A DNA stretch of 64,000 nt from Prorocentrum cordatum. Lineage: Eukaryota > Sar > Dinophyceae > Prorocentrales > Prorocentraceae. Both the position numbers and the translations under genes were made by a program. Shown here piece after piece: positions 42,961 to 54,400 of the stretch. The notes beneath the pieces are model-generated. The model ran no database searches. It was not told the origin of the DNA and saw nothing but the letters and a program-made list of their open reading frames with translations. The first letter of the stretch is position 1; every line of letters starts with the position of its first letter. The stretch is from NCBI GenBank assembly GCA_963575745.1, contig CAUYUJ010020695.1, forward strand, positions 61,001 through 125,000, in the 5' to 3' direction.

Positions 42961-43750
42961 TGAGTCGGCTCGGATAGTTCCTCCTCCTTCTTCTCGCCCT
43001 CCTCCCTGTCGCTGTTCCTCCTCACCCCCCCTCCTCTGGCTCCTCCACCCCCCGCTGTTTCTCTATTTCCTCGTCTGTTTCCTTGAAAAGACCCGCGAGG
43101 GCACGCGTTGGCCCCTATCCCTCCCTGTCCCGCTGCGCACGTCCGCGCTTCCGTGGTCGGGGCAACTCGCCGGACAAAACTGCTTCTGGATGGTCTGGTG
43201 GCGATGCGCGAAGCGTCAATGAATAAGTCGCGTCGCAGCGCCTTGCGATTGCGTGCGCCCGCGCATTCAAGCGTTGATCGACGCGCGCGGCCGAATGCGC
43301 CTCGCCTGCGTGGCGGGCCGCGTCTTCTTGAGCGAGCTCCAGACGTGCGCTCACGCATGCGCGCGCGCAGTCTGATGCGCGCTCGGGGGCGGTGCTCGCG
43401 CCGCTCGATCGACTGGCACGCGCGTCGCGCGCCGTCGTGCGCACGCGGGCGGCGCGATGCGTTTTCCCCCCGTGCCCTCCTCTAGGAAGCCAAATGAAAT
43501 TTGGCGCCCGCGCGACTGCACTCCTCGAGGCAAGAGTAGACAGCCCTGGACGAAGAGGCAAGCGAGGTTCCATGAGTCCCCAACCAACAAAAATACTCAG
43601 ATCAGCCGACTGTGATATCGGCCGGTCCCGCCACGAGGACGAGCCAACAAAACGACCCGCACGGATCCCCGCCCCCGCGCCTCGCCCGCGGGCACCCCTG
43701 CAGACGCGCACCCCGGCTTACCCAGGGAACAACCCACTGTTGATATCCCC
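42960..43750. other. no feature recognised
   Basis: A pyrimidine-rich start (42,975-43,085), then GC-rich sequence with gcgcgc runs. No gene or repeat supported. Confidence 0.4.
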
Positions 43751-43751
43751 T

Positions 43752-44414
43752 CTATCTGAAATTCTCGCGCTTCCACCTGGAAGTTGAATATTGCAGATCT
43801 GGCTCGTCCTCCTGGCGCCGATACCTCAGCGGCGGCTCTGTCGCTGTCTCGCGTGCTTCCTCGATGGCCGCAGCGTGCGCCGCCACCTGTAGCCCGCCGA
43901 GCTGCGAGGGTAACTCCGTCGGTGAGCTGTGAATCGATGTGACGTGTACTTGCGAGGCGTGGCCAGGCCCTGGCTGCTTCGGCGGCAATACTTCTGCTGC
44001 CACCCCAAGTCGTATGACTGGCATTTCTAGCACCTATGCGACGTCTTGAAAAACTGGCGCAAGCACCTGCGAAGGCGGAGTTGGAGCAACTCTCGCTGAT
44101 CCTCGTGGCGACGCTTTTGGTGAGATCTCTGGTCCTGAAACCCCCTCTCCCTTGTTCGCCAATGCCTGCGCTACTCCCTCTGCCGAAGATGATCCAACTT
44201 TGTTCGCGTGCGCTTTGCCATGGAATCCAGCGCCCGCCAACTCTGGATTTGTGCGCACCAGACAATGATCTGGATACGTTGGAATTGGCTCAGTGGGCGG
44301 CTCCTCCTCTGCAACTTCTGCCGGCGATAGCCAGCAGTGCTCGGCCTCTCTCGGCGCGGGCGACAACGATGGCTGACGCAGAGCTTGCCACATTGCATAT
44401 GCTCTCTCTTTTTT

Positions 44415-44450
<36 letters not shown>

Positions 44451-45815
44451 CTGTCTTGCTCAACGATCCTCCGATTCGCTTGGTGAAATCCAACCTGGCG
44501 CCGTGCCCTGAGCAGCCGGGACCTCTCCTTGAAGCGTTGGGCGAGGTCCAGGCCCCATGCCCGCTTGCGGCGCGGGGCGAGGCCCATTCCCCCACGCCTG
44601 CTAGCATCGAGCCTGCCGCCTGGCTGGGAGTGACCAGGATTGTGCAAGTCTGCCCACGCAGCTGTCCCATCTTACGACATGTGATCTGGACTTGGGTTCT
44701 CGATCCATGAATCGGCTTGCACTGGTATCCCCTGTGCTCAATATGCTCGCGCTTTCAAGACCTTCGGACGATCGCTGGAGTGACCAGAAGAAACACTGCC
44801 ACTGGAGCTTCCCCCCGCTGGTGCCGGCACTGATGCTGGCATTGCTTGCGCCCGCAACAACATTGAAACTTCTCAAAAAATCGAACCTGAAAATCGTTCA
44901 ATCCTTGTCTCATCTGCATGTCTTGCTGCGCTTGCCTGCTCGCCAATGCAATCGTGGTTGAACGTTTTGTCGTCCAGCTGCTGTTTTGTCGAGTTTGGCG
45001 GCGCAAATACATCTCCTCCTACTACTGCAGCTGAAACTAGTGCTGGCGGTGGTGGTACTGATCCTGCCCTTGCATACCTGGCTGCCTGCGGAGGCGGCGG
45101 CACGGGTGGCACTCTCGAGCTTGACTGACCATCTTCGTCCATTGCTGTATCTGATGTAGCTGCATCTCCTGCCAGGACACACTGCATTTTCAGTTGTTTC
45201 TCCAACGGTTGAATTGTACCCTCTGTGTTTTGAATCATCTGGTCCAGCCTTTGTTTTTGTGTATGCAGATCGGCAATTGGGGCACTTAACTCTCTCCGAT
45301 GTTTTCGCAACCTTTCCAGTTTGATCCTGGTCTCGTTTAGCTGGTCCCATGTGCCAGCCATTTCGGCAATCACGAACTAGACAATTGCAATATCCGCTTC
45401 GTCTTCTGTGTGATTTGCCCGTCCTGCTTTCATGTTTACTTGAAATAAACATGGCAACTGGCCTCATGGTGTCTCTCAATTGCTTGTTGTGTGTTGCAGC
45501 ATTTCTGCATTTGTGGTGTGTGGGTTCTTGGTGTATCTTTGTGCGTAGTTCTCTGAATCCGTTACTGCTGGTAATGCTGGCTCGATCGCGTCCAAGATCT
45601 GTCCCAAGCCGGACTCCCCACTCTCCCTGGGCTGAGATTTGGAATCTTGGAATTCCGACCTCGTGCCAACATGATTTTTCCAATTCTGCCTAACATAACC
45701 ACAACTGCAACGATATTGTGAGATGCGCAAGAGGCTTCCACACGGCAGGCATTTCCACATGCGACCTTCTCTTCCTCCTCCTCCTCCTCCTCCTCCTCCA
45801 CCTCATCCTCCTCCT
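43752..45815 (-). pseudogene. LINE ORF1-like protein, broken
   Basis: Starts at or before 45,760 with WKCLPCGSLLRISQYRCSCG, a RanBP2-type zinc-finger-like pattern. The same frame is interrupted by TGA (45,476), TGA (45,464) and TAG (45,377), then gives a coiled coil: GTWDQLNETRIKLERLRKHR and HTQKQRLDQMIQNTEGTIQP. A Pro-rich linker follows. Around 44,875 the frame shifts. A (GA)n tract (44,403-44,452) is embedded. The last part (44,393-43,752) is Pro/Ala-rich with a TAG at 44,034. Zinc finger plus coiled coil is the ORF1 design I know from dinoflagellate LINEs; it would bind template RNA. No endonuclease follows. Confidence 0.6.
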
Positions 45816-46340
45816 CCTGACATGAACATGTTCACTCTCCTCGGTGACGCGTGATGCTCCTGTAATGCCACTGCAACGCGATTAACACACAAGAAGACCC
45901 TGTGCTGGGCGCGCCTCGCGCGCCGCCTGCGATGCCAGGCGGGCACCTTGATAGTGAAAGACGCGGCTGCTTGACGGCACCGCTTAGGGTCGGGCCTGGT
46001 TTCAGAATGCTCTGCTGCTGAGCGGCCTGATCCACAATCCTCTCCTGCTCCTGCTCCTGCTCCTGCTCTTGCTCCTCCTCCTCCTCCTCCTCCTCCTCCT
46101 CGGTGTTCTCCTCCGACTTCTGGGGCCTACGACGGGCCTCGGAGGTCGGAGCAGGGGGGGGGGAACGCGGGGGAGGGAGCCGAACTTAGATCGCCAGAGG
46201 TGGAGGCGACGTCGGGGCATCCGGTCTCGGCACGCCCCTCTCCTCTCCCTTGACCCCTCCACTCGACAGCTCAGATAAATCTGTTGTTATTTTCCCCATG
46301 TCTAGTTTTTGCAGGGGGACTCCAGTCTCGGCTGGACAGC
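45815..46340. other. non-coding with CTC/CTG trinucleotide tract
   Basis: (CTCCTG)n and (CTC)n at 46,039-46,100, next to an imperfect gacttctggggcc/cctcggaggtcgga region. No gene. Confidence 0.6.
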
Positions 46341-46347
46341 GATGCAG

Positions 46348-48632
46348 TCACTTGCCTTTGTGTTGCTGAGAGTCTGGCAGCGAGGGCATCGAGTCCCCCC
46401 CGATGCCGTCCTCCGAGGGCCGCGCGAGGCCGCCCTGGGCACCCCCGGGCCTCGCCACTGGCCACCCCTGGCTCGGCGGCCCCGCCGGGCTCGCCGGGCT
46501 GGCTGGGCTCTGTGGGCCGAACACGATGCCCCAGCGGTCGAACTTGTCCGCGGCGGAGGGGCGTCCCTCGTCGGCGTCCGCCAGGCCCCCAGGGTCCTGG
46601 GAGGAGCGAGAAGAAGGCAATCTACGCACATAAGCTTTCGGAGGCCTGGGCGGACGTCTGAAAGTTTGTGCCGTCGTGCCGTCTTTTCGTTCCTCCAGGC
46701 CTGCGTGAACCGTCGCTCGAACAGTCGCTTCTGGATCCTGCCAGTCTGGAATATGGCCGCGGACATCAGCACGATGACCGCGAGGGCAACGGTGGGCACC
46801 GCTCTGCTGGAGAAGTCGTAGCGGTTGAGCACGGGGTCGCCCAGGAGCCCCGCCAGCAGGATGGAGAGCGTCTGCGCGATGGACTTGCAGACTGTGCTGA
46901 ATCGCTTCACGACCAGCCCTGCCAGCCAGCTCTGGAGCAGGGCGATGACCACCATCAGAAGCTGATGCCAAGTCCAGGGGCCGAACCACTCGTCGCTGGA
47001 GGAGGCGATCGGGACGCCGTGCGCCATGGACATCGGGACAGTCCACAGAATCAGGGAGAACACGAGCGCCGCGAGGTCGAGGTGGACCTTGTTGATGCAG
47101 AAGCTGTCGTAGTGCGCCGCCTCGCCCTCGCTGGTGCAGAACGCTCGCCCCTTGTATACCCTCTCCGTGACGATCGAGCCGAGGGCGCTGATGCACACGG
47201 ACGCGAGCACGCAGCCGACGCCCTCCGCCTGGATGAAGCCGAAGTAGTCGCTGTCGCCCTGGCTCGCGGCGACCTGGTCGCGCTCGTCCAGGACGTGGGT
47301 GCCCACCTGGGCGGGCCCGCCTCCTCCTCCTCCTCCTCCTCCCCCTCCTCCTCCTCCTTCTCCCAGCCCTCCACGTGCTGTAATTCTTGATCCTTGGGAG
47401 ACGATCTGTTCCTGTGGGTGCCCACCTGGGCGGGCCCCCCGCCCTCGTGGTGCAGCCACTTGTTGCGCTCCCGAAGCAGCAGGAAGCCGATGGTGGCCAG
47501 AGTGATCATGGCAAGAGCGAGCCACTCCAGCACCCCGTAACGGCGCGGGAACGCGAAGACGCTCAGCAGGGCCGAGACCGGCAGATACAGGTACCCCAGC
47601 GTGGCGACCAGGATGGCCGAGACCCCCATCCGGATCCCCGCGACGACGAGGTGGCCCGCGACGGTGAACAGCAGCGCCGCGGCCAGGAAGTGCCAGAAGC
47701 TATTCCTGTCCAGAAGCCTGCCGACGACCTCGGAAAACCAGAGGATTACGGCAGGTTCGTGTCGTGTCGACCCCGGCGTTGGTTCCTGACACCTCGGGGA
47801 TCATTCAACCTTGAACGATCGGCCATTTAAGAAACGTCCAAATCGTTCCACATCGAACGATTCTGGGTCGCCCGCGGCGTTCAAGGTTGAGTGCCACTGA
47901 CAGGGTCGCCGCCGGTCGACACGACACGAACCTACCGTACATGAACACAGAAGCTCGGAGGTCCGTGCGGTCCTCTCGAGTCCCCCGTCCCACAGCCCTC
48001 CCGCGGCGTGCGGGGCGACCCAAGGGCGGCGCTGGAGGCTCCGCCCGGCGGCGAAGGGAGAAGGCCCAGCGGCGACCCGAGATGCCTGCACGAACCTCCG
48101 AAAGCTTACACCCTGCGAAATGCTTAAGAAATCATGGGTTAAGAAATTCATAGTCTCAGAACTTGAATAAAAACCTAAAGTTTCCATTCAAATCTTAAGA
48201 TTTACATTGAAACGTTAAGAATAATCGAGACTCCGGTCAAAAACTTAGGTTTTCTTAAGCATCGCCTGAGGTGTACAGCCACCGTGCTACCACCAGAAAC
48301 GCAAAATGAGGATCGAAGGGGCTCTTCTGGCCGCGGTGAGCCACTGTCACGAAGAGGTTCCCCGACCTAGACCCTAAACGGCCCGAGAGCACAGCCCTTC
48401 CTGACCCAAAAATTACCCTTACCTCGGCGCCTCGGCTGTATTCGCGCATCCGCCTCGCATTGTCGGCCCAGACCTGGGGGCCCTCTAGGCAGAGGGACAG
48501 GGTCAGCGCGACAGCCAGGGACACCAGGTGGCACACGACCTGCACGGAGGTGGAATTGATAGCCTTGTTGTCTGCCCAGGCGTGCTCCCAGAGCTCAAAC
48601 CTGGCCGCATTGGTCAGCACCAGCAGACCGAC
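46348..48632 (-). CDS. nucleotide-sugar transporter-like protein NST1 (four exons, N-terminus not found)
   Basis: Exons: A 48,632-48,423 (70 aa; VGLLVLTNAARFELWEHAW, VCHLVSLAVALTLSLCLEG); B 47,728-47,426 (101 aa; FLAAALLFTVAGHLVVAGIR, ILVATLGYLYLPVSALLSVF, LEWLALAMITLATIGFLLL); C 47,306-46,656 (217 aa; GVGCVLASVCISALGSIVTE, KVHLDLAALVFSLILWTV, LAGLVVKRFSTVCKSIAQTL, ALAVIVLMSAAIFQTGRI); D 46,596-46,348 (hydrophilic tail ending DSQQHKGK). All introns are GT-AG and phase 0: 694, 119 and 59 nt. The VVKRFS-x-x-x-K-x-x-AQ-x-LSILL stretch matches the K-x-x-x-x-x-x-K-x-x-A-x-S-x-S signature of SLC35/NST carriers. About ten membrane spans. A first coding exon is missing; 49,032-48,900 (minus) has a signal-like MGSLVLTFACLLCLCLGGLF but cannot be tied to it. 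Role: nucleotide-sugar antiport into the secretory pathway, substrate unknown. Confidence 0.78.
47747..47939. mobile_element. nested fold-back TIR element in NST1 intron 1
   Basis: 26-bp terminal inverted repeats (tacggcaggttcgtgtcgtg onwards) at 47,747-47,772 and 47,914-47,939 with one mismatch. Inside lie tcaaccttgaac/gttcaaggttga (47,805-47,816 and 47,879-47,890) and an 8-bp hairpin aatcgttc/gaacgatt (about 47,841-47,862). Total 193 bp, ending 18 bp before the exon B acceptor. No clear target duplication. No coding capacity. Confidence 0.88.
47951..48110. mobile_element. TIR element family B, copy in NST1 intron 1
   Basis: agctcggaggtccgtgcgg on the left and its imperfect inverse on the right (reverse complement agctttcggaggttcgtgca, then gggtcgccgctgggcc). 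Same family as 29,920-30,061. The donor region of NST1 intron 3 (46,632-46,658: agctttcggaggcctgggcg) also resembles this end. Confidence 0.7.
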
Positions 48633-49200
48633 CTGAGCGGCCGCGCGGAGCTGGGGTGCTGGGCGAAGGGGGCGGCCTTCTGAGAAGGCCGCTCCGCCTC
48701 TCGGAGGCCCCACATCGCGCGGCACCGTAGGGAGGCCCCAGGGCCCACTAACGGAGCCCGAGTGGCCGAAATTCCAGAAAAGCGCGGGGATTGAACAAGC
48801 TATGTCGTCGGATGGTTCCGCTACGGTAGTAAGGATTACCATGCGGAACGCTGAATAAGGAATACAGCACTTGCTTGGCAATGGAGAGCCTCGTCATCGA
48901 GCAGGTTCCTGGATCCATGTCTAAGGAGCGGGTCGAGCTGCATCCAGCCGTAGCGGCGAAGAGCCCCCCGAGGCAAAGGCATAATAAACATGCGAATGTT
49001 AACACCAAACTACCCATACGACTAACAATCACAGTATTACGATGCGTTATGAAAACATAATACTGATACTAATACGGATACGATGAATACTTCGAACTAT
49101 ACGATCACGAACACGAGCAACATTAGTAATCATAATACGTATTATATCACCACGAATGAGAATGGTGATGCTAATGAAATAATGATGATGATAATACGAG
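48633..49200. other. upstream of NST1: no confirmed exon; AT-rich zone
   Basis: A minus frame from 49,032 (or the ATG at 49,017) encodes a hydrophobic signal-like leader, then CSSTRSLDMDPGTCSMTR. It is too short to assign. 48,980-49,200 is markedly AT-rich with ata/atg-type repeats. Confidence 0.4.
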
Positions 49201-49204
49201 GGGT

Positions 49205-49530
49205 GATAAGCAGAGGGAGGGCGAGCTGATGGTTTCATGGCGATCGCTCGGGATGAGTCCGTTTGGACCCTCGCCCCACTTCGGGGGGACGGGTTTCTCT
49301 GCCCATTGCAGGGCGCGCGGGTGGAAAAAGAAGTGGCGCAGCCTATGCCAGCGGCTGCGGAGAAGGGAGAGGAGGGAGAAGCACGGCAGGGGCTGAATTA
49401 TCCCGCTACATGAGTAGACCCTCGAATCAAATCCCGCCAAACGGCCCAATACTGCACAGAGGGAGGGGGAGCGGATGTTGTCACGGCGATCGCTCGGGAT
49501 GGGTCCGTTTGGACCCTTGCCCACCATCGC
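49205..49530. repeat. direct repeat, about 75 bp, 247 bp apart
   Basis: cagagggaggg(c/g)gagc ... catggcgatcgctcgggatg(a/g)gtccgtttggaccc(t)tcgccc occurs at 49,209-49,275 and 49,455-49,525 with a few differences. Confidence 0.8.
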
Positions 49531-51480
49531 CTGGCGCGGCCGCGCCCCGTCCCGCGCCAAAAACGAGGAAACGCGCGCGGGCCACTGCCCCAACGCACTC
49601 CGCCCGACTCGAGCAAGGCCCCGTGGCCACTGCCCCCGCATCACAGCTTGCCCGCGGGGGCGCGGGCCACCTTCCAGGGGCCGCGGGCGCCCCGTAGATC
49701 CCTCGACCGAAGGGGGGCCCTCCCCCCGGCAGTGGAGGCCGCCACCCGCGAGAACGATCGCGCCGAGGCGAAGGCCACTGGAACCCCCGCCAGGGGGGAT
49801 CCTAGTGCTCCTCCGGCGGGCTCGCTCCTTCCCCCCCCTGGGCCGACATCGCCTCTGGTGGGCCTTTTCTGGGGTTCGCGCGCCCCCCGCAGGCGGGCGC
49901 GGATGGCGCTGGATTTGAACTCCCGCAGCGCTTGGGCCGCCCCAGGTCTGGCACCGCGCGGCGCATAGCCGTCGCCCCCCCGACCCGTGGAGCGGCCCCC
50001 GACGCAACCGGGGTCGACACCCGCGGCCCGCGCCGCCTCGCCCGGCAGGTCCGCGAGTTCCTCCCCCGATGGGCTTTCCCTCCCCGCCCCTGAACAAGGG
50101 AAGGCCGCCCTCTGACGTCTGGCGCCCACCTCTGCGGGGCGAGCCTCTCTAGCCCTGCCGGCGCCTTCGCCGAGCTGAGGTCGCCCCCCGTCCTGAAGTG
50201 GTTTCTTCAGTTAGAAAGTCTGCGGTCCGCTAGGGGGTGGTTTACGCTCATACAGCCGAAAAGGCACCTGGAGCCCTCTCGAACGCCTACTTGGTACTCT
50301 TTCGCGCACCTAGCGAAAACCATGCACGACCCCTCCCGAACAGCATGAAAAACTCCGACGTCGGGCCAGGCAAACGCGAGACTCGCAGCAGGGATGCGCG
50401 GGCACGACGAGCAACGTTTGAGTTTCGATGCCCACGGATGCCCTTGCACTTAGTTGGCCAAAAAATACAAACATCATCGCATTATCCGTCTCCTCGCCTC
50501 CCTCACCCCCCCCCCTCCCCTCTTCCACTGCCCGGCCCCCCCCCCGCCCCCGTCCCATCGGGAGACAAGCAAAAGAAAGGCGTGGACGCGAGGAGGGGTG
50601 AGGGGGGAGAAGCAACCTTCCGCTCCATCTCTCCTCCTCCTCATCCTCCTCCATTGCGTCGGCCGCGGCCTCGCTGTCGAAGGCCGCCACCGCCCCGTCG
50701 ATCGCCGCGATGCGACGGGCGAGAGGGCGAGGGGAGACAGATGAAGTCTCCACGAGGAATTTGGGGAGTCGAACTAGGACGATGGAGAGAACGAGCAAGT
50801 GGAAGGAGAAAGAAGAAGAGGAGCAGGAGAGCAGGCGCGAGAGGGATCAGCGAGGGAGGCGGGGAGGAGGCGGAACAACAACCATGACCAGGGGGGGTTG
50901 CTCTTTTTCAATACCCAGCTGCAGCAAGGGCGCTCTCGCCTTTCTGATGGCACCCCCCCTGCCCGATCTGAGTCACTGGGCCCCGAGATGAGGGCCGGGT
51001 TGGAAGAGGTGGGGAAGTAGAGGGGGGGGTGAGGAAGGATGCCGGGGATGCGCACGAGGACCAGCATGGGTTGCAGCGGAAAGGCGGGGATGGATAGCAA
51101 GAGGAACGATGGGGGGGGAGGGGGCCCGCGGAGGCGATACGGGAGGGGCATAGGAGGGAGGGGGGTGGGAATTCCAACCAATTTCGCCACTGCACCTCTT
51201 TTCTCCCCCCTTGTCCCCCCCGCCCTCCTCCTCCCGTCCTCTTTCTCGTCGCCCCCACGCCCTGGTCCATCCTCTACGTCCCTCCTCCCATATTCTGCAT
51301 AATCTTACTCGGCCCCCCCCTTCATCAAACTACCGCTCGACCGCGGCGTCCGGCGCCGCTCGCCGTCAAAAAAAAGCCTTCTGTCGGCTACAGCAAGCTG
51401 CGAATCTTAGAGTCCACCTCCCCTTTTACTCCTTTTCCCGCTCCTATCACCCCCCCCCCCATGGGCCGCGCCTCGCACCG
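49530..51480. other. GC-rich, purine and pyrimidine tracts, no supported gene
   Basis: Minus frames at 50,129-49,641 and 50,798-50,310 are open and could hide exons (LARRIAAIDGAVAAFDSEAA is the most protein-like piece). I find no family or splice context. 50,490-50,660 and 51,180-51,310 are pyrimidine-rich; 50,790-50,900 is purine-rich. Confidence 0.4.
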
Positions 51481-51489
51481 CGGTTGGTT

Positions 51490-54400
51490 CGCGAGGCCGC
51501 CACGTACGCAGCAGCCAGGCCAGCGTGCATCTCTTTAACGTTCACTTTGTGTTCACGAAGGAACGACTGCACCGACTTCATCTCAAACGTCAGCTTGACC
51601 TCATCCTTGGCCACAGACGCGTCCATGAGCGGCCTCAGAATCTTCTGAACGCCAATCATGGTGAACACCCTGTCACAGAGGATCTTCGCATCGCCTGCGA
51701 ACTCGTTGGCGCCGAGCTTGGAGCTCTGATGAGACGATCAGTACTCGTCCACGCGCTTCTTCATCATGACGGCGGCCGTCACGATTGAGTCGGCGTCGAC
51801 CTCGAAGAACTCCTTGGGAGTCTGCTTCTTGACGTCGGCCACGGACTCGACATCCATCATCGCGCTCGTCATCTTGATGAAGGAGTCATTCTCCATGGCG
51901 AAGGCGACCTTCTTCATGATGCTCTCGATCTGGTCTGCGGTCGTGGCCTTGATGTCGCTCTCGACCTTGGCACTCTTCTCGGCGGCCTTCTGCGACATGA
52001 GCTCGCACGCCTCAAGGACCTTCGGGGCCTTGTCGAGCTTGATCGTGCCACTCTTCAGGCGCAGGTGCTCCCGCTGGAGTTCGTTCAGGAGCCTCTGCAC
52101 ATCCTTGTCAGCGTAGCAGGTCACGGTCGTCTCGACGCCCTCCAACGCAGCGAGACCTGCACTGACGCCCTTGCACAGCTTCAGCGCGGAGTTGATGTTC
52201 TGGTAGGCCAACCTGTGCTCGACTGGGACAAATGGCATCATCGCGGAGACGAGCGAAACCACCTGAGTGAGGTTGACCGTGTTCGTGGCATCAGCGGCGC
52301 GAGGTGAGTCGATCACCGAATCGACAATCTCCTTGACCCTCACGCGAACCTCATCCTGAAGCGCCGCTGCGACGACGCCGTCGAACGCACCCAGCACGTT
52401 TGCCACTGACTGGGCATCTTCGAAGTTGAACTGCTGCAGAGCCTCTTTCAAGCTCTTCGCACGGAGCGATGTCTCGAGGCTCTCCTTGGTCAGCTTCAGG
52501 GCGTTGCTCGCGATAATGGAGGCCTCCGTTTCCACGCAGTTCTGGGTGATCTTCCTCGCGAGAGTGATGAAAGCGTTCAAGTCCTTTATACCGAGGCTGC
52601 TCGGGTCGGAGCTGTTGCCTGAATCGCCGAGGCGGGCAGCGGCCTTGGCGGCCGCGGAAATGAGCTCGCACGCCTTCTCGTTGACTTTGAACTCCAACTT
52701 CTCGGCGAGGTCTTTCACGCACTTGGCATGGAAATGCGGGGTGCCCTCGACGACGTCACCGATCTTCTTGGCGCTAGCAGCCGTGGGCTCCACGATACTG
52801 GAGAGGCTGTCGATGGTTACTTGAATTATCGGCCCAACCTCTTTCATTGCGCCCACCTGTCCAGCAAGTTCCGTGAGCCCAGTATTCCACCTCGGGCTGG
52901 TGACGCACGCAAGCCCGACGGTCTGCCACACCGACGAGGCCGCGTCAGTCTTCGCGGACGCCTCCAAGATCGCGCCCGCGTCGTCGAACACCTCGAGGGA
53001 CACACCGTCCACCAACGAGGGGCGAATTAGATGCAAGAGCACCTGCAGCGCACGAGTTGCCACCCGCAGCGCGTAGCATGCCTTCTCGCCGACGTTGCCG
53101 CCCTCTGGGATCTTCATCGCCTTGATGGCCACCTGAGCAAACGTCGAGATAAGGGAGTCCCCGTTTACCTTATCCTCGATTCACTCGGCGACCTTCCTGC
53201 CGAACACCTCATTCACAAAGAAGTCCGCCCGCTCGGATTCCGACAAGGAGCTCTGGACCAGCATGGGCTTCAGGGAGTTGAAACTCCCCTCCTTCCCCTC
53301 GCCGACCGTGAACAATTTTACGACTTCCAAGGCTTTCTCGGCGTGGACCTCCTTGCCCGCCCTCGCGAACTCCGCCATGCGGTGGCTCAGGGTGCACTCC
53401 AGCAACACGCGGTGATGTTCTTGCGGCCACTCCCCGACCGAGGGCACCAAGGTCTTCACTTTGTCTGCGAACTCGTTGTAAGGCATTGCCTGGGCCGAGC
53501 CGTCCACGATCTCCTGGCACTGCTGTATGGCATCCTTGTGGAGGCGCAGCTTCCTCGCCGAGTGCGCGTCGAGCTTCGGCAAGAGGATGTTCATCTGGCT
53601 GACAGGGTGCTTCTCCCTGAGACCAACGAGGACACATTTCAATGGGGTCTTCCAGATCCAAAATTCGGCAGTCCCCTTTGCAGGACACTCGCCCACGAAG
53701 TACTGGTTCCACGGCGTCGGGCCCTCGGCCTGGACCCGGCATCCTTCAGAAACGACGGCGCTAGGGGGCGAGCGAGCGCCCGTCATGGGAGTGACGCCCT
53801 TCACAGGCGTGGCCATTGAATGCGCCCCGCCTGCGCGCTCGGGGTCATCGTCGCCATCGGGTTGATCGACGTCGCCGTCCGACTCCTGCACGAATGACTC
53901 GTCATCGTCCTTGGAAGCACCCTTCTCGGCGCTGCCCGCCTCAGCAACCGCGAACGAACCCGACCTGGTTAGCCCGGCGTCCACGGCGGCGTGCTCGGCG
54001 GCCACCTGGGCGCTGCTGCCCCCCAGGCGCTTCCGACGACCAAGTAGGGCGACGGCGTGCTTATTGAGGAAGCTCTTCGCGGCGTACTTCATGAGGAGGC
54101 TAGGCTGCTTGGTGAAGCAATGCGCATCTCAGATACTTCGACGCCGAACTTGCTGATCACCTTCATGCGCTTCTTGGCGTTCAAGGGGTTCGGGTAGAAG
54201 GTCGTGCTCTGCGAGATGTTGTCCGCGGTCGGGGCGTTGACGGGCAGGGCGCCAGCCTGCTTCGGCGTCTTGCCGCGGAGATCGACAAAGTCCTGGTACC
54301 GAAGCAGCCCGTAGTCGTCGTGCACCTCCACTTGGACGCTCATGTCGCCCGTCACCGTGAGATCCCCGCCAGCGAAGATGTCTTTCTTGTCATTGATGTC

